Source: Rhodoferax sp. (lineage in GTDB: Bacteria; Pseudomonadota; Gammaproteobacteria; Burkholderiales; Burkholderiaceae_C). From it: a stretch of DNA of 64,000 nucleotides. Under the pieces are notes generated by a model. It had not been told where the DNA came from, did not search any database, and worked only from the letters and a program-made list of their open reading frames with translations. The stretch lies in the NCBI RefSeq assembly GCF_012927445.1, contig NZ_JABBPD010000004.1, positions 593,039 to 657,038 on the forward strand. Direction: 5' to 3'. Made by a program: the position numbers and the translations under genes. Below are positions 15,776 through 24,607 of the stretch, piece after piece; the stretch's first letter is position 1, and every line of letters starts with the position of its first letter.

Positions 15776-18022
15776 ATGCCCGCAAAAAACACTGATCCTG
15801 ACGCTCACGCCAGTCGCCGCGACACCTTGGCACAGTTGCGCCTTGCGTTGCGTGAGCAGCAAGTGGTGCTGGACAGTGCAGGCGTCGGCATCGTGTTTAT
15901 CAAGCACCGCACCATCATCCGCTGCAACCAGCGTTTTGCCCAGATTTATGGCTATGCGGAAGCAGCCGACATCCTGGGCAGCACCAGCGTCTCGCTGTAC
16001 CCGGATCAAGCCGCTTTTTACACCCTCGGCAAAGCCGCCTTCACGGTCATGGCACAAGGCTTGGCTTACAAGTCAGAAGTACAGATGAAACGCCGGGGCG
16101 GCGAATTATTCTGGGCCCACCTGACCGGCAAACTCGTCAACCCGGCGGACACCAATGAAGGCTCCATCTGGATCATTGAAGACATCAGTGAGCAAAAGGC
16201 GGCACAAGCCCAGCTCCAATCGGTCTTGACTGAGCAAAATCTGATTCTGGACAATGCCATGGTGGGCATCGTATTTCTGCGCGGCCGCACGCTCACCCGC
16301 TGCAACAAAAGCTTCGAGAACCTGTTGGGCTATGAAGCCGGTGAACTGCATGGCAGTTCCTCCAGAAAATGGTACCTGACCGAGCAGGAATGGCGGGATG
16401 CTGCACGCCAATGGCAGGAACCTTTCGCGGCCGGCCAGGCCTTTGAGGGCGAAGTGCTGCTGCGCAAAAAAGACGGCTCCGCCATTCATTGTGAAGTTCG
16501 CGCCAAGGCGATTGACCCCAGCCATCCAGACGCTGGGTCGATCTGGATCACCATGGACATCACGGCGCGAAAAAAGGCTGAAACCGAATTGCTGCAAGCG
16601 CGTGCAGGCCTTGAAAAACTGGTTGAACTCCGAACCCAGGAGCTCCGCAGCACCGTGATGGCGCTGGAAAAAAAAGCAGTGGAACAAAAAGAGGCCGAAG
16701 CGCATATTCAGCGCCTGGCGCATTTTGATGCACTCACCGGGCTGCCCAACCGCTTGCTGCTGAATGACCGTTGCCAGCACGCCCTGAGCGTGGCACAACG
16801 GGGGCAGCAACCGGTCGCCTTGATCTTTCTTGATCTGGACCATTTCAAAAACATCAACGACTCGCTGGGCCATCGCGTCGGTGATGAGGTGCTGGTTGAA
16901 CTGGCGACCCGCCTGAAAGCCACGGTACGGGAACAAGACACGGTCTCACGCCTGGGCGGTGACGAATTCATCTTGCTGCTGCCCAACACCGATGCGGTCG
17001 GCGCGGCCAGTGTGGCGAAGAAGTTGCTGCAGGCGGCGCTCCTGCCGATTCAAATCGAACAGCATGAACTCACCGTGACGCCCTCCATCGGCATTGCGCT
17101 CTACCCCAAAGATGGCCACGATCTCGACACCCTGTCCAAATGCGCGGACGCGGCCATGTACCGCGCCAAAGGCGAGGGGCGCAACAGTTACCGTTTTTAC
17201 ACACCAGAGATTCAGGCCCATTCCGACCGCACCCTGCTGTTAGACAACGCCTTGCGCCGCGCCCTGGCGCGGGATCAACTGGAACTGCATTACCAACCGC
17301 AAATCTCGATGGCGACCGGTCAGACCGTCGGGGCCGAGGCCTTGCTGCGCTGGCATCACCCGGAGTTGGGCGATGTCTCGCCAACGGAATTCATCCCGAT
17401 TTCCGAGAGCAGCGGCCTGATCCTGCCCATTGGGGAATGGGTCATTCGCACCGCCGTCAAGCAGTTGGCCGCATGGATTGAGCGAGGCATGGCGCCCATC
17501 ACCATCGCCGTCAATTTATCAGCGGTTCAGTTTCGGCATGCCGACCTGCCCAAACTCATCAGCACCATCCTGGCGGATGCGGCCCTGGCCCCCCAGTTGC
17601 TGGAGCTGGAGTTGACCGAAGGTGTGGCCATGACCCATCCGCAGGGCGCCATCGCCGTGATGGATGACCTGCACCTGCGGGGGGTGCGCATGTCGATTGA
17701 TGATTTTGGAACCGGTTACTCGTCGTTGAGTTACCTGAAACGCTTTCAGGTCTACAAACTCAAGATCGACCAGTCCTTTGTGCGGGACATCACGGAAGAC
17801 CCGGACGACAAAGCGATCGTCGGCGCCATTATCAGCATGGCCAACAGCCTGGGGCTGAAGACCATTGCCGAAGGCGTGGAAACCGAAGGCCAGCTTGAGT
17901 TCCTGCGCACCCGGGGTTGCGACGAGGTCCAGGGCTACTATCTGAGCCGCCCCTTACCGGCAGAGGCGTTCGAGCACTTTGTGCAAAACCAGGCTAGCGG
18001 GACCCCACCCAAGCAGCGTTGA
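15776..18022 (+). CDS. PAS-PAS-GGDEF-EAL cyclic-di-GMP signalling protein
   Basis: 748 residues, no membrane segments. Two PAS domains (about 15-135 and 150-275; each with a VGIVF(I/L) start and a closing GSIW(I/T) block) are followed by a short coiled coil rich in Glu/Lys (about 275-320). GGDEF domain: DALTGLPNR, FLDLDHFKNINDSLGH and the intact motif GGDEF, with the RxxD I-site REQD five residues before it. EAL domain: EALLRW, ELTEG, DDFGTGYSSLSYLKRF, AEGVE and QGYYLSRP, all catalytic residues present. It could both make and break cyclic di-GMP. The PAS ligand is unknown. Confidence 0.95.
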   Translation: MPAKNTDPDAHASRRDTLAQLRLALREQQVVLDSAGVGIVFIKHRTIIRCNQRFAQIYGYAEAADILGSTSVSLYPDQAAFYTLGKAAFTVMAQGLAYKSEVQMKRRGGELFWAHLTGKLVNPADTNEGSIWIIEDISEQKAAQAQLQSVLTEQNLILDNAMVGIVFLRGRTLTRCNKSFENLLGYEAGELHGSSSRKWYLTEQEWRDAARQWQEPFAAGQAFEGEVLLRKKDGSAIHCEVRAKAIDPSHPDAGSIWITMDITARKKAETELLQARAGLEKLVELRTQELRSTVMALEKKAVEQKEAEAHIQRLAHFDALTGLPNRLLLNDRCQHALSVAQRGQQPVALIFLDLDHFKNINDSLGHRVGDEVLVELATRLKATVREQDTVSRLGGDEFILLLPNTDAVGAASVAKKLLQAALLPIQIEQHELTVTPSIGIALYPKDGHDLDTLSKCADAAMYRAKGEGRNSYRFYTPEIQAHSDRTLLLDNALRRALARDQLELHYQPQISMATGQTVGAEALLRWHHPELGDVSPTEFIPISESSGLILPIGEWVIRTAVKQLAAWIERGMAPITIAVNLSAVQFRHADLPKLISTILADAALAPQLLELELTEGVAMTHPQGAIAVMDDLHLRGVRMSIDDFGTGYSSLSYLKRFQVYKLKIDQSFVRDITEDPDDKAIVGAIISMANSLGLKTIAEGVETEGQLEFLRTRGCDEVQGYYLSRPLPAEAFEHFVQNQASGTPPKQR

Positions 18023-18036
18023 TCGCTGCCTTGGCC

Positions 18037-18618
18037 TTACTTGCTGGCGGCTTTGGCGGGTGACTTGGCCGCCTTGGACACTGGCGCAGCAGTCGCGGGC
18101 AGTCCCAGTCGTTTGGCAATGGACTGCTCCAGGGTTTTCACCTTGGGATCGATCGTGCCCTGCATGTCAATCACCAGCTTGTCGACCAGCACTTTTTGCA
18201 TCTCGCCGCTCATCTGCGAAAATTTACGGTTAACGGGCGACTCGATGATGGCAATGAGTTGCTTGAGTTCGTCTTCGCTGAATTTTTCTTCCAGCATGGC
18301 GCCAATGGTTGATGGGGCGATTTTGACGGCACGGTCACGCACCAGCGGCACCGCCTCGTCCGCGTATTTCTTCACGTCGGCCTGAATCTCTTTGGCGATG
18401 CCCTCGCGCTTTTCGGGCGCTACTTTGGTCTGCAAAGCCAGGCCGGCCTGCTGCATCAGCTGCGCCGCCGGCCGCTCGGCCAAGGCTTGCCCGGCCTGCT
18501 CAATGCCGGGTTGCTGCAACAGCAACACCTTGGCGACCAATTCTTTCTTGGCAGCGGTGGACTCAGCCTGCGCGCCGGTAGCCAGCGCCAGCAGCGCGAT
18601 GATCAATAATTTTTTCAA
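18037..18618 (-). CDS. Secreted DUF2059-like protein
   Basis: 193 residues with a signal peptide (MKKLLIIALLALATGAQA) and an alpha-helical mature part containing FSEDELKQLIAIIESPVNRKFSQM, the core of the DUF2059 family. It ends in an Ala/Lys/Pro-rich tail. I start it at the TTG at 18618 because AGGGGG lies six to seven bases upstream and the signal peptide begins exactly there. It converges on the PAS-GGDEF-EAL gene with 14 bp between. Function unknown. The 360 bp upstream of its start (18619-18978) contains no gene that I can recognise. Confidence 0.8.
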   Translation of the reverse strand: MKKLLIIALLALATGAQAESTAAKKELVAKVLLLQQPGIEQAGQALAERPAAQLMQQAGLALQTKVAPEKREGIAKEIQADVKKYADEAVPLVRDRAVKIAPSTIGAMLEEKFSEDELKQLIAIIESPVNRKFSQMSGEMQKVLVDKLVIDMQGTIDPKVKTLEQSIAKRLGLPATAAPVSKAAKSPAKAASK

Positions 18619-18978
18619 AATAATCCCCCTAATAGAAAAAAACAAAACTGCCAATCGTGATCGGCAAGCACCAATTCATTATGACCCTGGAGCACAAGGA
18701 AACCTAAAAATCAGGTGTTTATGGCATTAAGACCCTGAAGGATTTTCGAGTCCAGCTTGAAATTTACCACGCGAAAAATCAATTTACCTTGATTTCATAC
18801 AGAGAAAACCACCCCTGGTAACACGCGGGTACAAGGCTTACAACTGAGCGCGGCCCGCCGGCAGCGACAATAATGCAAGGCCCAAAGCCTGGTTTGTCTG
18901 AGCCAGTTGCCTTGGTTAACCGCAAGCTGTTTTGTCCTGTCATCTGAATTACCACCTTTTCGTACTGACCTTCCATTC

Positions 18979-20082
18979 ATGAAAAATCTGGTATTGCTAG
19001 GCGCTGGCCATGCCCATGTGCACCTGCTGTCCACGCTGGCAAGCCAGCCTTGGCCGGGCGTGCAGATCACCTTGATTGCGCCCTACCCGCGCCTGCTTTA
19101 TCCGGACCTGGTGCCGGGTTTTGTGGCTGGGCACTACGCCCTGGACAAGTGCGTGATTCCGCTGGAGCCGCTGTTGAAAAACACCGGCATCCGCTGGCTG
19201 GCCCAGAGTGCGACGGCCCTCGATGCCAATGCACGCAGCCTGACACTGGACGACGGCAGCACGCTCAATTTTGACTGGCTGTCGGTCAACACCGAGCCGG
19301 TGCAAGATCGCCAGCAAATTGAACAACGCCTGCCGGGGGCGCGCGAATACGGCCTGTTTGTTCAGCCAACCGAGGCGTTTGGGGCGCTGTGGCCCCGGGT
19401 CACCGAGTTGGCGCAAAGCCGCGCGCTGCGGGTGGCCGTCATCGGCGGCAGTGCGCTGGGCATTGAACTGGCCATGGCCATCCGGCACCGGCTACCGACC
19501 TCCTCGGTCACCCTCGTCACGGAAGGGGCCAGCGTGGCCGATCACGACACATCCGCCGTGCAACAGCGGGTGGTCCAGGCCCTGAAACAACGCAACATCA
19601 CGGTCCTGGCAGATCAGGCCGTGAGCATCCAAGCTGGTGAAGTCTCACTCACCAGCGGCGCCCGCCTGGCCTGCGACATACCGGTGATTGCCTCCGGAGC
19701 GCAAGCCCCGGCCTGGCTCACCGGCAGTGGCCTGGCACTGGACGCGCAAGGTTTCATGGCGGTCGACGCCTGCCAGCGCTCCACCAGCCACGCCAACGTC
19801 TTTGCCGCCGGCGACATCAGCACGCGGGTCGATCAGCCACTGGCGCACAGTGGCGTCTTCGCCTTGCGGACCGGACCTGCGCTGGCCCAAAATCTGGCGG
19901 CGGTCGTCGCCGGCCTGGAACCCCGCCCCCACGCACCGTCCAAATTCACCTTGAATTTGCTGTCCTGCGGCGACGAGGATGCCATCGCCAGCTGGGGCCG
20001 CTATTGCGTACAAGGCCATTGGGTGTGGTTGCTGAAAGACTGGATTGACCGCTCGTTCATCCAGCGCTACCGCAGGGACTGA
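18979..20082 (+). CDS. FAD/NAD(P)-binding oxidoreductase, SelD-associated type
   Basis: 367 residues of the pyridine nucleotide-disulfide oxidoreductase class I fold. The first FAD-binding motif is LVLLGAGHAHVHLL (residues 3-16), the second dinucleotide motif VAVIGGSALGIELAMAI is near 152-168, and the FAD-closing motif is FAAGDIS. The GxGH(A/S)H form of the first motif is the one I know from the domain fused to the N-terminus of selenide, water dikinase in some bacteria. A selD gene lies 1.2 kb away on the other strand, which fits a selenium-related redox role. That role is inference. The ATG at 18979 is chosen since the family starts immediately before LVLLGAG. Confidence 0.85.
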   Translation: MKNLVLLGAGHAHVHLLSTLASQPWPGVQITLIAPYPRLLYPDLVPGFVAGHYALDKCVIPLEPLLKNTGIRWLAQSATALDANARSLTLDDGSTLNFDWLSVNTEPVQDRQQIEQRLPGAREYGLFVQPTEAFGALWPRVTELAQSRALRVAVIGGSALGIELAMAIRHRLPTSSVTLVTEGASVADHDTSAVQQRVVQALKQRNITVLADQAVSIQAGEVSLTSGARLACDIPVIASGAQAPAWLTGSGLALDAQGFMAVDACQRSTSHANVFAAGDISTRVDQPLAHSGVFALRTGPALAQNLAAVVAGLEPRPHAPSKFTLNLLSCGDEDAIASWGRYCVQGHWVWLLKDWIDRSFIQRYRRD

Positions 20083-20103
20083 GGCGAGCTGCCTTTTAAT
20101 AAA

Positions 20104-20838
20104 ATGCCCATGGACCTCCAACCCAAAGCCGGCGATGAAGTGCATGGCCGCACCGCCAACTGGCACAGCCAGTTGGCCCACGGCTCGGCCCAACACAGCC
20201 CGGCGGCCGAGCGCAACCAGCAGCCGATCCTGCAGGTCTTGCAGCAGGTGCTGCCCGCGCAGGGAATGGCACTGGAAATCGCCAGTGGCACGGGGCAACA
20301 TGCGGCGTTTTTCGCGGCGGGCTTGCCGGGTTGGGTCTGGCAACCCAGCGACGCGCAGGCCGATGCCTTTGGCTCGATGGCAGCCTGGTGCGCACAAGCT
20401 GGCGTTGCCAACGTCAGCGCGCCGCTGGTGCTTAACGTGCTGGCGCCGCAATGGCCGTCCGAGGGCGCGGCATTCACGCAACCCTTCGATGCTGTTTACT
20501 GCGCCAACATGCTGCACATCGCGCCGTGGGCAACCTGTGCCGCGCTGATGCAGGGCGCGGCGCGGCACCTAGCACCGCACGGCAGGCTCATCACCTACGG
20601 CCCCTACCTGGAGCACGACGTGCCGACTGCGCCGGGCAACCTGGAATTTGATGCAAGCCTGCGCCAGCGCAACCCGGCCTGGGGCATTCGCCCGCTAGCC
20701 GACGTGACGCAGCAGGCGGCGCTCGCCGGCCTGCACTTGAGTGCGCGATTTCAGATGCCGTCCAACAACCTGCTGCTGGTGTTCCAGCGCGTCAGGCCTG
20801 CGGGGCAAGCGACTTCTTTGTTGGCGGCTGCAACATAA
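20104..20838 (+). CDS. DUF938 family SAM-dependent methyltransferase-like protein
   Basis: 244 residues (238 if the ATG at 20110 is used). RNQQPILQVLQQVLP and ALEIASGTGQHAAFFA form the SAM-binding motif I region, WQPSDAQADA is motif II, and YCANMLHIAPW the post-II segment characteristic of DUF938. It follows the FAD oxidoreductase gene by 21 bp on the same strand, so the two are probably co-transcribed within the selenium-related region. No substrate is known for the family. The final ~20 residues (VRPAGQATSLLAAAT) are extra relative to the domain. Confidence 0.82.
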   Translation: MPMDLQPKAGDEVHGRTANWHSQLAHGSAQHSPAAERNQQPILQVLQQVLPAQGMALEIASGTGQHAAFFAAGLPGWVWQPSDAQADAFGSMAAWCAQAGVANVSAPLVLNVLAPQWPSEGAAFTQPFDAVYCANMLHIAPWATCAALMQGAARHLAPHGRLITYGPYLEHDVPTAPGNLEFDASLRQRNPAWGIRPLADVTQQAALAGLHLSARFQMPSNNLLLVFQRVRPAGQATSLLAAAT

Positions 20839-20864
20839 CGATTGAAATTCGGCGCCGCTCGGCC

Positions 20865-21266
20865 TCAGAGCCACATGCCGCTGTGCGGCATGTGAACGGC
20901 ATGCGACATGCTGCCGCCAAGCACGAAGGAACCGATCACAAAGCTCAGCACGGCGATGAAAATGCTGGCAAAAAAGGCGGTCCAGAAACTGGACACCGTG
21001 AAGCCCTTGACCAGTGACGAGACCAGCAAAATCATCAAGGCATTGATCACCAGCAGAAACAAGCCGAAGGTCAGTAAAGTGAGCGGCAAGGTCAGGATGA
21101 TCAGCAGCGGCTTGACGATGGCATTCGCAAAGCCCAGCAGCAGGGCGGAGACCACCAGCGAGGCGGTATCGGCGAATTTGATGCCTTGAAAAATCTGGCT
21201 GGCCACCCAAAGCGCGAGCGCGGTGATGGCCCAATGCAGAAGAAAAGGCGTCAGGTTGTCCATCAT
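20865..21266 (-). CDS. Phage holin family 4-like small membrane protein (YvlD-like)
   Basis: 133 residues with four hydrophobic segments (about 8-26, 36-54, 55-83, 95-118). This matches the chromosomal DUF family named after phage holins but common in bacterial membranes. The C-terminal tail MSHAVHMPHSGMWL is rich in His and Met, which could bind metal ions. It lies downstream of selD on the same strand with 58 bp between. Nothing phage-related surrounds it. Function unknown. The start may be either of two adjacent ATGs (21266 or 21263). Confidence 0.75.
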   Translation of the reverse strand: MMDNLTPFLLHWAITALALWVASQIFQGIKFADTASLVVSALLLGFANAIVKPLLIILTLPLTLLTFGLFLLVINALMILLVSSLVKGFTVSSFWTAFFASIFIAVLSFVIGSFVLGGSMSHAVHMPHSGMWL

Positions 21267-21324
21267 GTCAAAAGCTCTCGTGGGTGCCGGGAAGGGCGAT
21301 CAAAGAATCATACTGCCCCGTCCC

Positions 21325-22419
21325 TCAGCGCACTTGCAGCTTCGCTCCGCCCGTCATCGCCGTGATTTCACCGATCTCCGTGGCGGCATCGAACCCATGC
21401 TGCTTAAAAATGGCCAGCACCGCGGCCACCGCGTCCGGGGCGCACGACACCAGCAGGCCACCGCTGGTTTGCGGGTCGCTCAGCAGCGCCTGGTCGACCT
21501 CGGCAAAGCCGGCAGGCAAGCCGATGTCGTGACCATAGCCAGCCCAGTTGCGACCCGAGGCACCGGTCACATTGCCCTGCAATGCCAGCTCACGCACCCC
21601 ACCCAGCAAGGGCACGCGGGCCCAGTCCAGCTGCACAGTGCAGCGGGCGCCCCGCGCGATCTCCAGCGCGTGACCGGCCAGACCAAAGCCAGTGACATCG
21701 GTCAGGGCATGCACGCCGGCCAGCGCGGCCAGTTCCGGTCCCGGGGTGTTCAATTTGGTGGTGACGGCAATCATTTGCGCGTAGCCAGCGGCATCCAGTT
21801 TTTCTTTTTTGAGTGCGGCCGACAGAATGCCAACGCCCAGCGGTTTGCCCAGAATCAGCTTGTCCCCAACCTGGGCATCGGCATTGCGTTTCACGCGGCT
21901 GGGGTGCACCAGGCCAAGCGCCACCAGGCCATAAATCGGCTCCACCGAGTCAATGGTGTGGCCGCCGGCAATCGGAATGCCGGCTGCGCGGCAGACCGAG
22001 GCGCCGCCTTCGAGGATTTTGGCGATGGTCTCGGTGGAGAGCACGTTGATTGGCATGCCGACCAGCGCCAGCGCGAGAATCGGCTGGCCACCCATGGCAT
22101 AGACGTCCGAGATGGCATTGGTGGCGGCGATGCGGCCAAAGTCAAACGGGTCGTCCACGATCGGCATGAAGAAATCGGTGGTGGCAATCAGGGCCTGCTC
22201 GTCGTTCAGCTTGTAGACCGCGGCGTCGTCCGCCGTCTCGATGCCGACCATCAATTCTTTCGGCATCGGCATGGCGGTGATGCCCTTCAGGATTTCAGAC
22301 AGCACGCCGGGCGCGATCTTGCAGCCGCAGCCGCCGCCGTGGGACAGGCTGGTGAGGCGCGGTTCAGCCAAGGCGTGGGCCGTGTTGGAAGCGGGGAGTG
22401 TTGGAGAGGGTTGGGTCAT
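21325..22419 (-). CDS. selD: Selenide, water dikinase (selenophosphate synthase), SelD/SenC
   Basis: 364 residues. Makes selenophosphate from selenide and ATP. The N-terminal glycine-rich loop reads SLSHGGGCGCKIAPGVL (about residues 24-40). C31 and K34 correspond to the essential Cys17 and Lys20 of E. coli SelD, so this is a Cys, not selenocysteine, enzyme. TTDFFMPIVDDPFDFGRIAATNAISDVYAMGG is the ATP/metal-binding block. It overlaps senB as ATGA, which couples the two. In selenoneine-producing bacteria the SelD homologue in the cluster is called SenC. No selA or selB gene is nearby. Confidence 0.95.
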   Translation of the reverse strand: MTQPSPTLPASNTAHALAEPRLTSLSHGGGCGCKIAPGVLSEILKGITAMPMPKELMVGIETADDAAVYKLNDEQALIATTDFFMPIVDDPFDFGRIAATNAISDVYAMGGQPILALALVGMPINVLSTETIAKILEGGASVCRAAGIPIAGGHTIDSVEPIYGLVALGLVHPSRVKRNADAQVGDKLILGKPLGVGILSAALKKEKLDAAGYAQMIAVTTKLNTPGPELAALAGVHALTDVTGFGLAGHALEIARGARCTVQLDWARVPLLGGVRELALQGNVTGASGRNWAGYGHDIGLPAGFAEVDQALLSDPQTSGGLLVSCAPDAVAAVLAIFKQHGFDAATEIGEITAMTGGAKLQVR

Positions 22420-23420
22420 GTCGTATTCCATTGAAGCGTCAAATTATGGGGTTCTGCCACTCTTGCGGCCAGCAGCGCGGTGACCAGCTGGCGCAACAGG
22501 GTTTGCTCGCGCTGCGGTTCAAACAGATAGGCACGCGCCTCACACTGTTGCCGCAACAGGGGTAAAAAATCGGCATCGTCTCGGCAGCGCTGCAACAGCG
22601 CGGCCAGGGCGTCATCATCGCCCAAAGCGAAATACCCGGCATAGTCCGGGCCCAACATGCCCACATTGCCGTCAATGCGCGAGGCCAGCACCGGCGTGCC
22701 GCTTTGCACCGCTTCCAGAATCACCTGCGCGCCACCTTCCATTTTGCTGGGGTGCACCAGCAGATGGGCGCGCTGGAGATGGCTGCGGGTCTGGGCATGT
22801 GGCAAGCCCCCCAGCCAGCGGTAATGCGAATAACAGCTGGCGGCCAGCTGCGCCGCTTGCCCCAAAGCGGGATCGAGTGCCGCGCCAATGTGGTCCAGAT
22901 AAATGTCGGGGCGGATGGCCAGGCGGGCCGCGGCGCGCAGATAGGTCAAGGGGGCTTTTTCATCGCGCAAGTGGCCCACCATCAGCGCCCGCAGATGCCG
23001 ATCGGTCTTGTTGAGCGTGGCACGCCGTGGCGCCGACTGGAAAATGACCTGGGCTTTGTGTCGAAGCGCTTGCGGCAAGGCCTGTGGCCCGCGCTCCTGC
23101 AGCAACACCAGCTGCGCGGCCAACTGCAAGGCGCGCTGGGCTGACAGGTCGGTTTGAATGTCCCGGTACAGGTCGGTGCCGGTCAGCACCACGGCCAACT
23201 GCGCCGCGCCTTTGGCCTGGGCCCAGGCCAGCGCCGCGTCCGCTGATTTGCGCGCGTGCAGCGCCAGCATCACGTCGGCGGCCTCGCCCTGCCACTGGCT
23301 GGCAATGGTGGTGCGAAACAGCGGGTGCAGCAGGCGCGACCAGCGCCAGGCGGTTTGCCAGTTGCCGTTGTTGGCCTCGGCCAGCGCCGGGCTGATGATC
23401 AGGACATGCGGTCGTTTCAT
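22416..23420 (-). CDS. senB: TIGR04348-type glycosyltransferase, probable selenosugar synthase SenB
   Basis: 334 residues, a GT-B fold glycosyltransferase group 1 member. The N-terminus KRPHVLIISPALAEANNGNWQTAWRWSRLL and the C-terminal donor-binding block HPSKMEGGAQVILEAVQSGTPVLAS with Glu residues are characteristic. This family is found beside selD and is the one shown to make selenosugar from selenophosphate and a UDP-sugar in selenoneine synthesis. It overlaps selD (ATGA) and follows egtD. The start at 23420 directly abuts a copy of the dispersed repeat, and I see no good ribosome site. The assignment rests on family resemblance from memory plus context. Confidence 0.82.
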   Translation of the reverse strand: MKRPHVLIISPALAEANNGNWQTAWRWSRLLHPLFRTTIASQWQGEAADVMLALHARKSADAALAWAQAKGAAQLAVVLTGTDLYRDIQTDLSAQRALQLAAQLVLLQERGPQALPQALRHKAQVIFQSAPRRATLNKTDRHLRALMVGHLRDEKAPLTYLRAAARLAIRPDIYLDHIGAALDPALGQAAQLAASCYSHYRWLGGLPHAQTRSHLQRAHLLVHPSKMEGGAQVILEAVQSGTPVLASRIDGNVGMLGPDYAGYFALGDDDALAALLQRCRDDADFLPLLRQQCEARAYLFEPQREQTLLRQLVTALLAARVAEPHNLTLQWNTT

Positions 23421-23480
23421 AAACAAAACAGGGCTCTAGCCCCCGTCCCTGCTGCGCAATTAGCTATTGATTCAGTAGCA
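23421..23480 (-). repeat. Dispersed repeat, copy 4
   Basis: Minus strand: head TGCTACTGAATCAATAGCTA, middle ATTGCGCAGCAGGG, core ACGGGGGCTAGAGCCC, tail TGTTTTGTTT ending against the senB ATG. It fills nearly the whole egtD-senB gap. Confidence 0.85.
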
Positions 23481-23493
23481 CGCATCATCCCTC

Positions 23494-24465
23494 TCAGTCG
23501 TGCGCCAGAAACACGGCAAACCAGTCCCGGGCATCGCGCCATTGCGTCACCTGCGAAAAACCGGCCTCGCGCAACAGGGCTTCAAACTGCGGCGGCGTGT
23601 ATTTGTAGGAGTTCTCGGTGTGAATGCGCTCGCCTGCGGCAAAGTGGCGCTGCGCCCCGGGCCAGTGCACCATCAGCGCCTGCACCGCCTCCAGGTGCAT
23701 CTCGATGCGGGCGACCTCGGCGTTGTAGCAGGCCCGGTGCCGCCACTGTGCCACCTCAAAATCGCTGCCCAGCAGCCGGTTGATGTGCAGCAGCATGTTG
23801 CGGTTAAAGGCGGCGGTCACGCCCAGCGCGTCGTCGTAGGCCGGCTCCAGCAGCGTGATCGGTTTCAGCAAATCCACCCCAATCAGCAGACCGCCAGCCG
23901 GGGCGGCCTGGCGCGCCTGGCGCAGGAACAGCAAGGCGTCGGCCGGCGAGAAGTTGCCGATGCTTGAGCCCGGGTAGAACAGCAGGCGCTGACCCTCGCC
24001 CGCTTCCGGCGGCAGCGCCAGTTGCGACGAGAAGTCCAGCCCGACGCCCAGCATGTCCAGCCCGGGGTACTGGCGCTGCAGCGCTGCCAGCGCGCCGCGC
24101 AAAAACGCCACCGAAATATCCACCGCCACATAGCTCGCCGGGCGCAGCACGTCAAACAAACGTGCCGCTTTTTCACAGTTGCCGGCGCCCAGGTCCACCA
24201 AGGTCAGGCCTTGCGGCAGCAGTGCTGCCATGTCGGCGCCATGCTGGGCAAAGATGGCGGCTTCGGTGCGGGTCGGGTAGTACTCGGGCAGCTCGGTAAT
24301 GGCTTCAAACAGGCGTGAGCCGAGCGCGTCGTACAGGTACTTCGGATGGGTGAAGGCCGCGTGGGCCAGCAAACCACGTGCCAGCTCGGCACGCACGGCG
24401 GCATCGTCGTCCTGATGCAGCTGGACAAACCGGGGAACACGCACGCGAGCGGAAGTGGGGGTCAT
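23494..24465 (-). CDS. egtD: L-histidine N(alpha)-methyltransferase EgtD
   Basis: 323 residues. Trimethylates histidine to hercynine with SAM. The family blocks are FTHPKYLYDALGSRLFEAITELPEYYPTRTEAAI (start of the fold), VDLGAGNCEKAARL (SAM motif I), LFYPGSSIGNFSP, NMLLHINRLLGSDF and the C-terminal HTENSYKYTPPQF, which holds conserved substrate contacts. Hercynine is the precursor of both ergothioneine and selenoneine. Here it heads a minus-strand operon with senB and selD, so selenoneine is the likelier product. The EgtB/SenA enzyme that would use hercynine is not in this window. Confidence 0.93.
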   Translation of the reverse strand: MTPTSARVRVPRFVQLHQDDDAAVRAELARGLLAHAAFTHPKYLYDALGSRLFEAITELPEYYPTRTEAAIFAQHGADMAALLPQGLTLVDLGAGNCEKAARLFDVLRPASYVAVDISVAFLRGALAALQRQYPGLDMLGVGLDFSSQLALPPEAGEGQRLLFYPGSSIGNFSPADALLFLRQARQAAPAGGLLIGVDLLKPITLLEPAYDDALGVTAAFNRNMLLHINRLLGSDFEVAQWRHRACYNAEVARIEMHLEAVQALMVHWPGAQRHFAAGERIHTENSYKYTPPQFEALLREAGFSQVTQWRDARDWFAVFLAHD

Positions 24466-24607
24466 GGGCGATAACTTTCTTCAATCCTGGCGATCAATTA
24501 AAGCCTTATTGACAGCCATGCAACCGGAATCGCCGGCCTTGCGAGCCAGCTCAAAGGAGAAGTTTCGAGTCTAATCGGAGATTCCAAAAACGTTAACGGA
24601 GTCCCTT

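Noticed and set aside
18655..18675. Palindrome TGCCAATCGTGATCGGCA upstream of the DUF2059 gene
   Set aside because: Imperfect and without a regulator nearby; could be chance.
20865..21266. Prophage, because of the holin-type annotation
   Set aside because: No phage genes surround it, and this family is common on chromosomes.
21325..22419. Selenocysteine in SelD
   Set aside because: The active-site codon is a normal Cys; no in-frame TGA lies in the GGGCGC segment.
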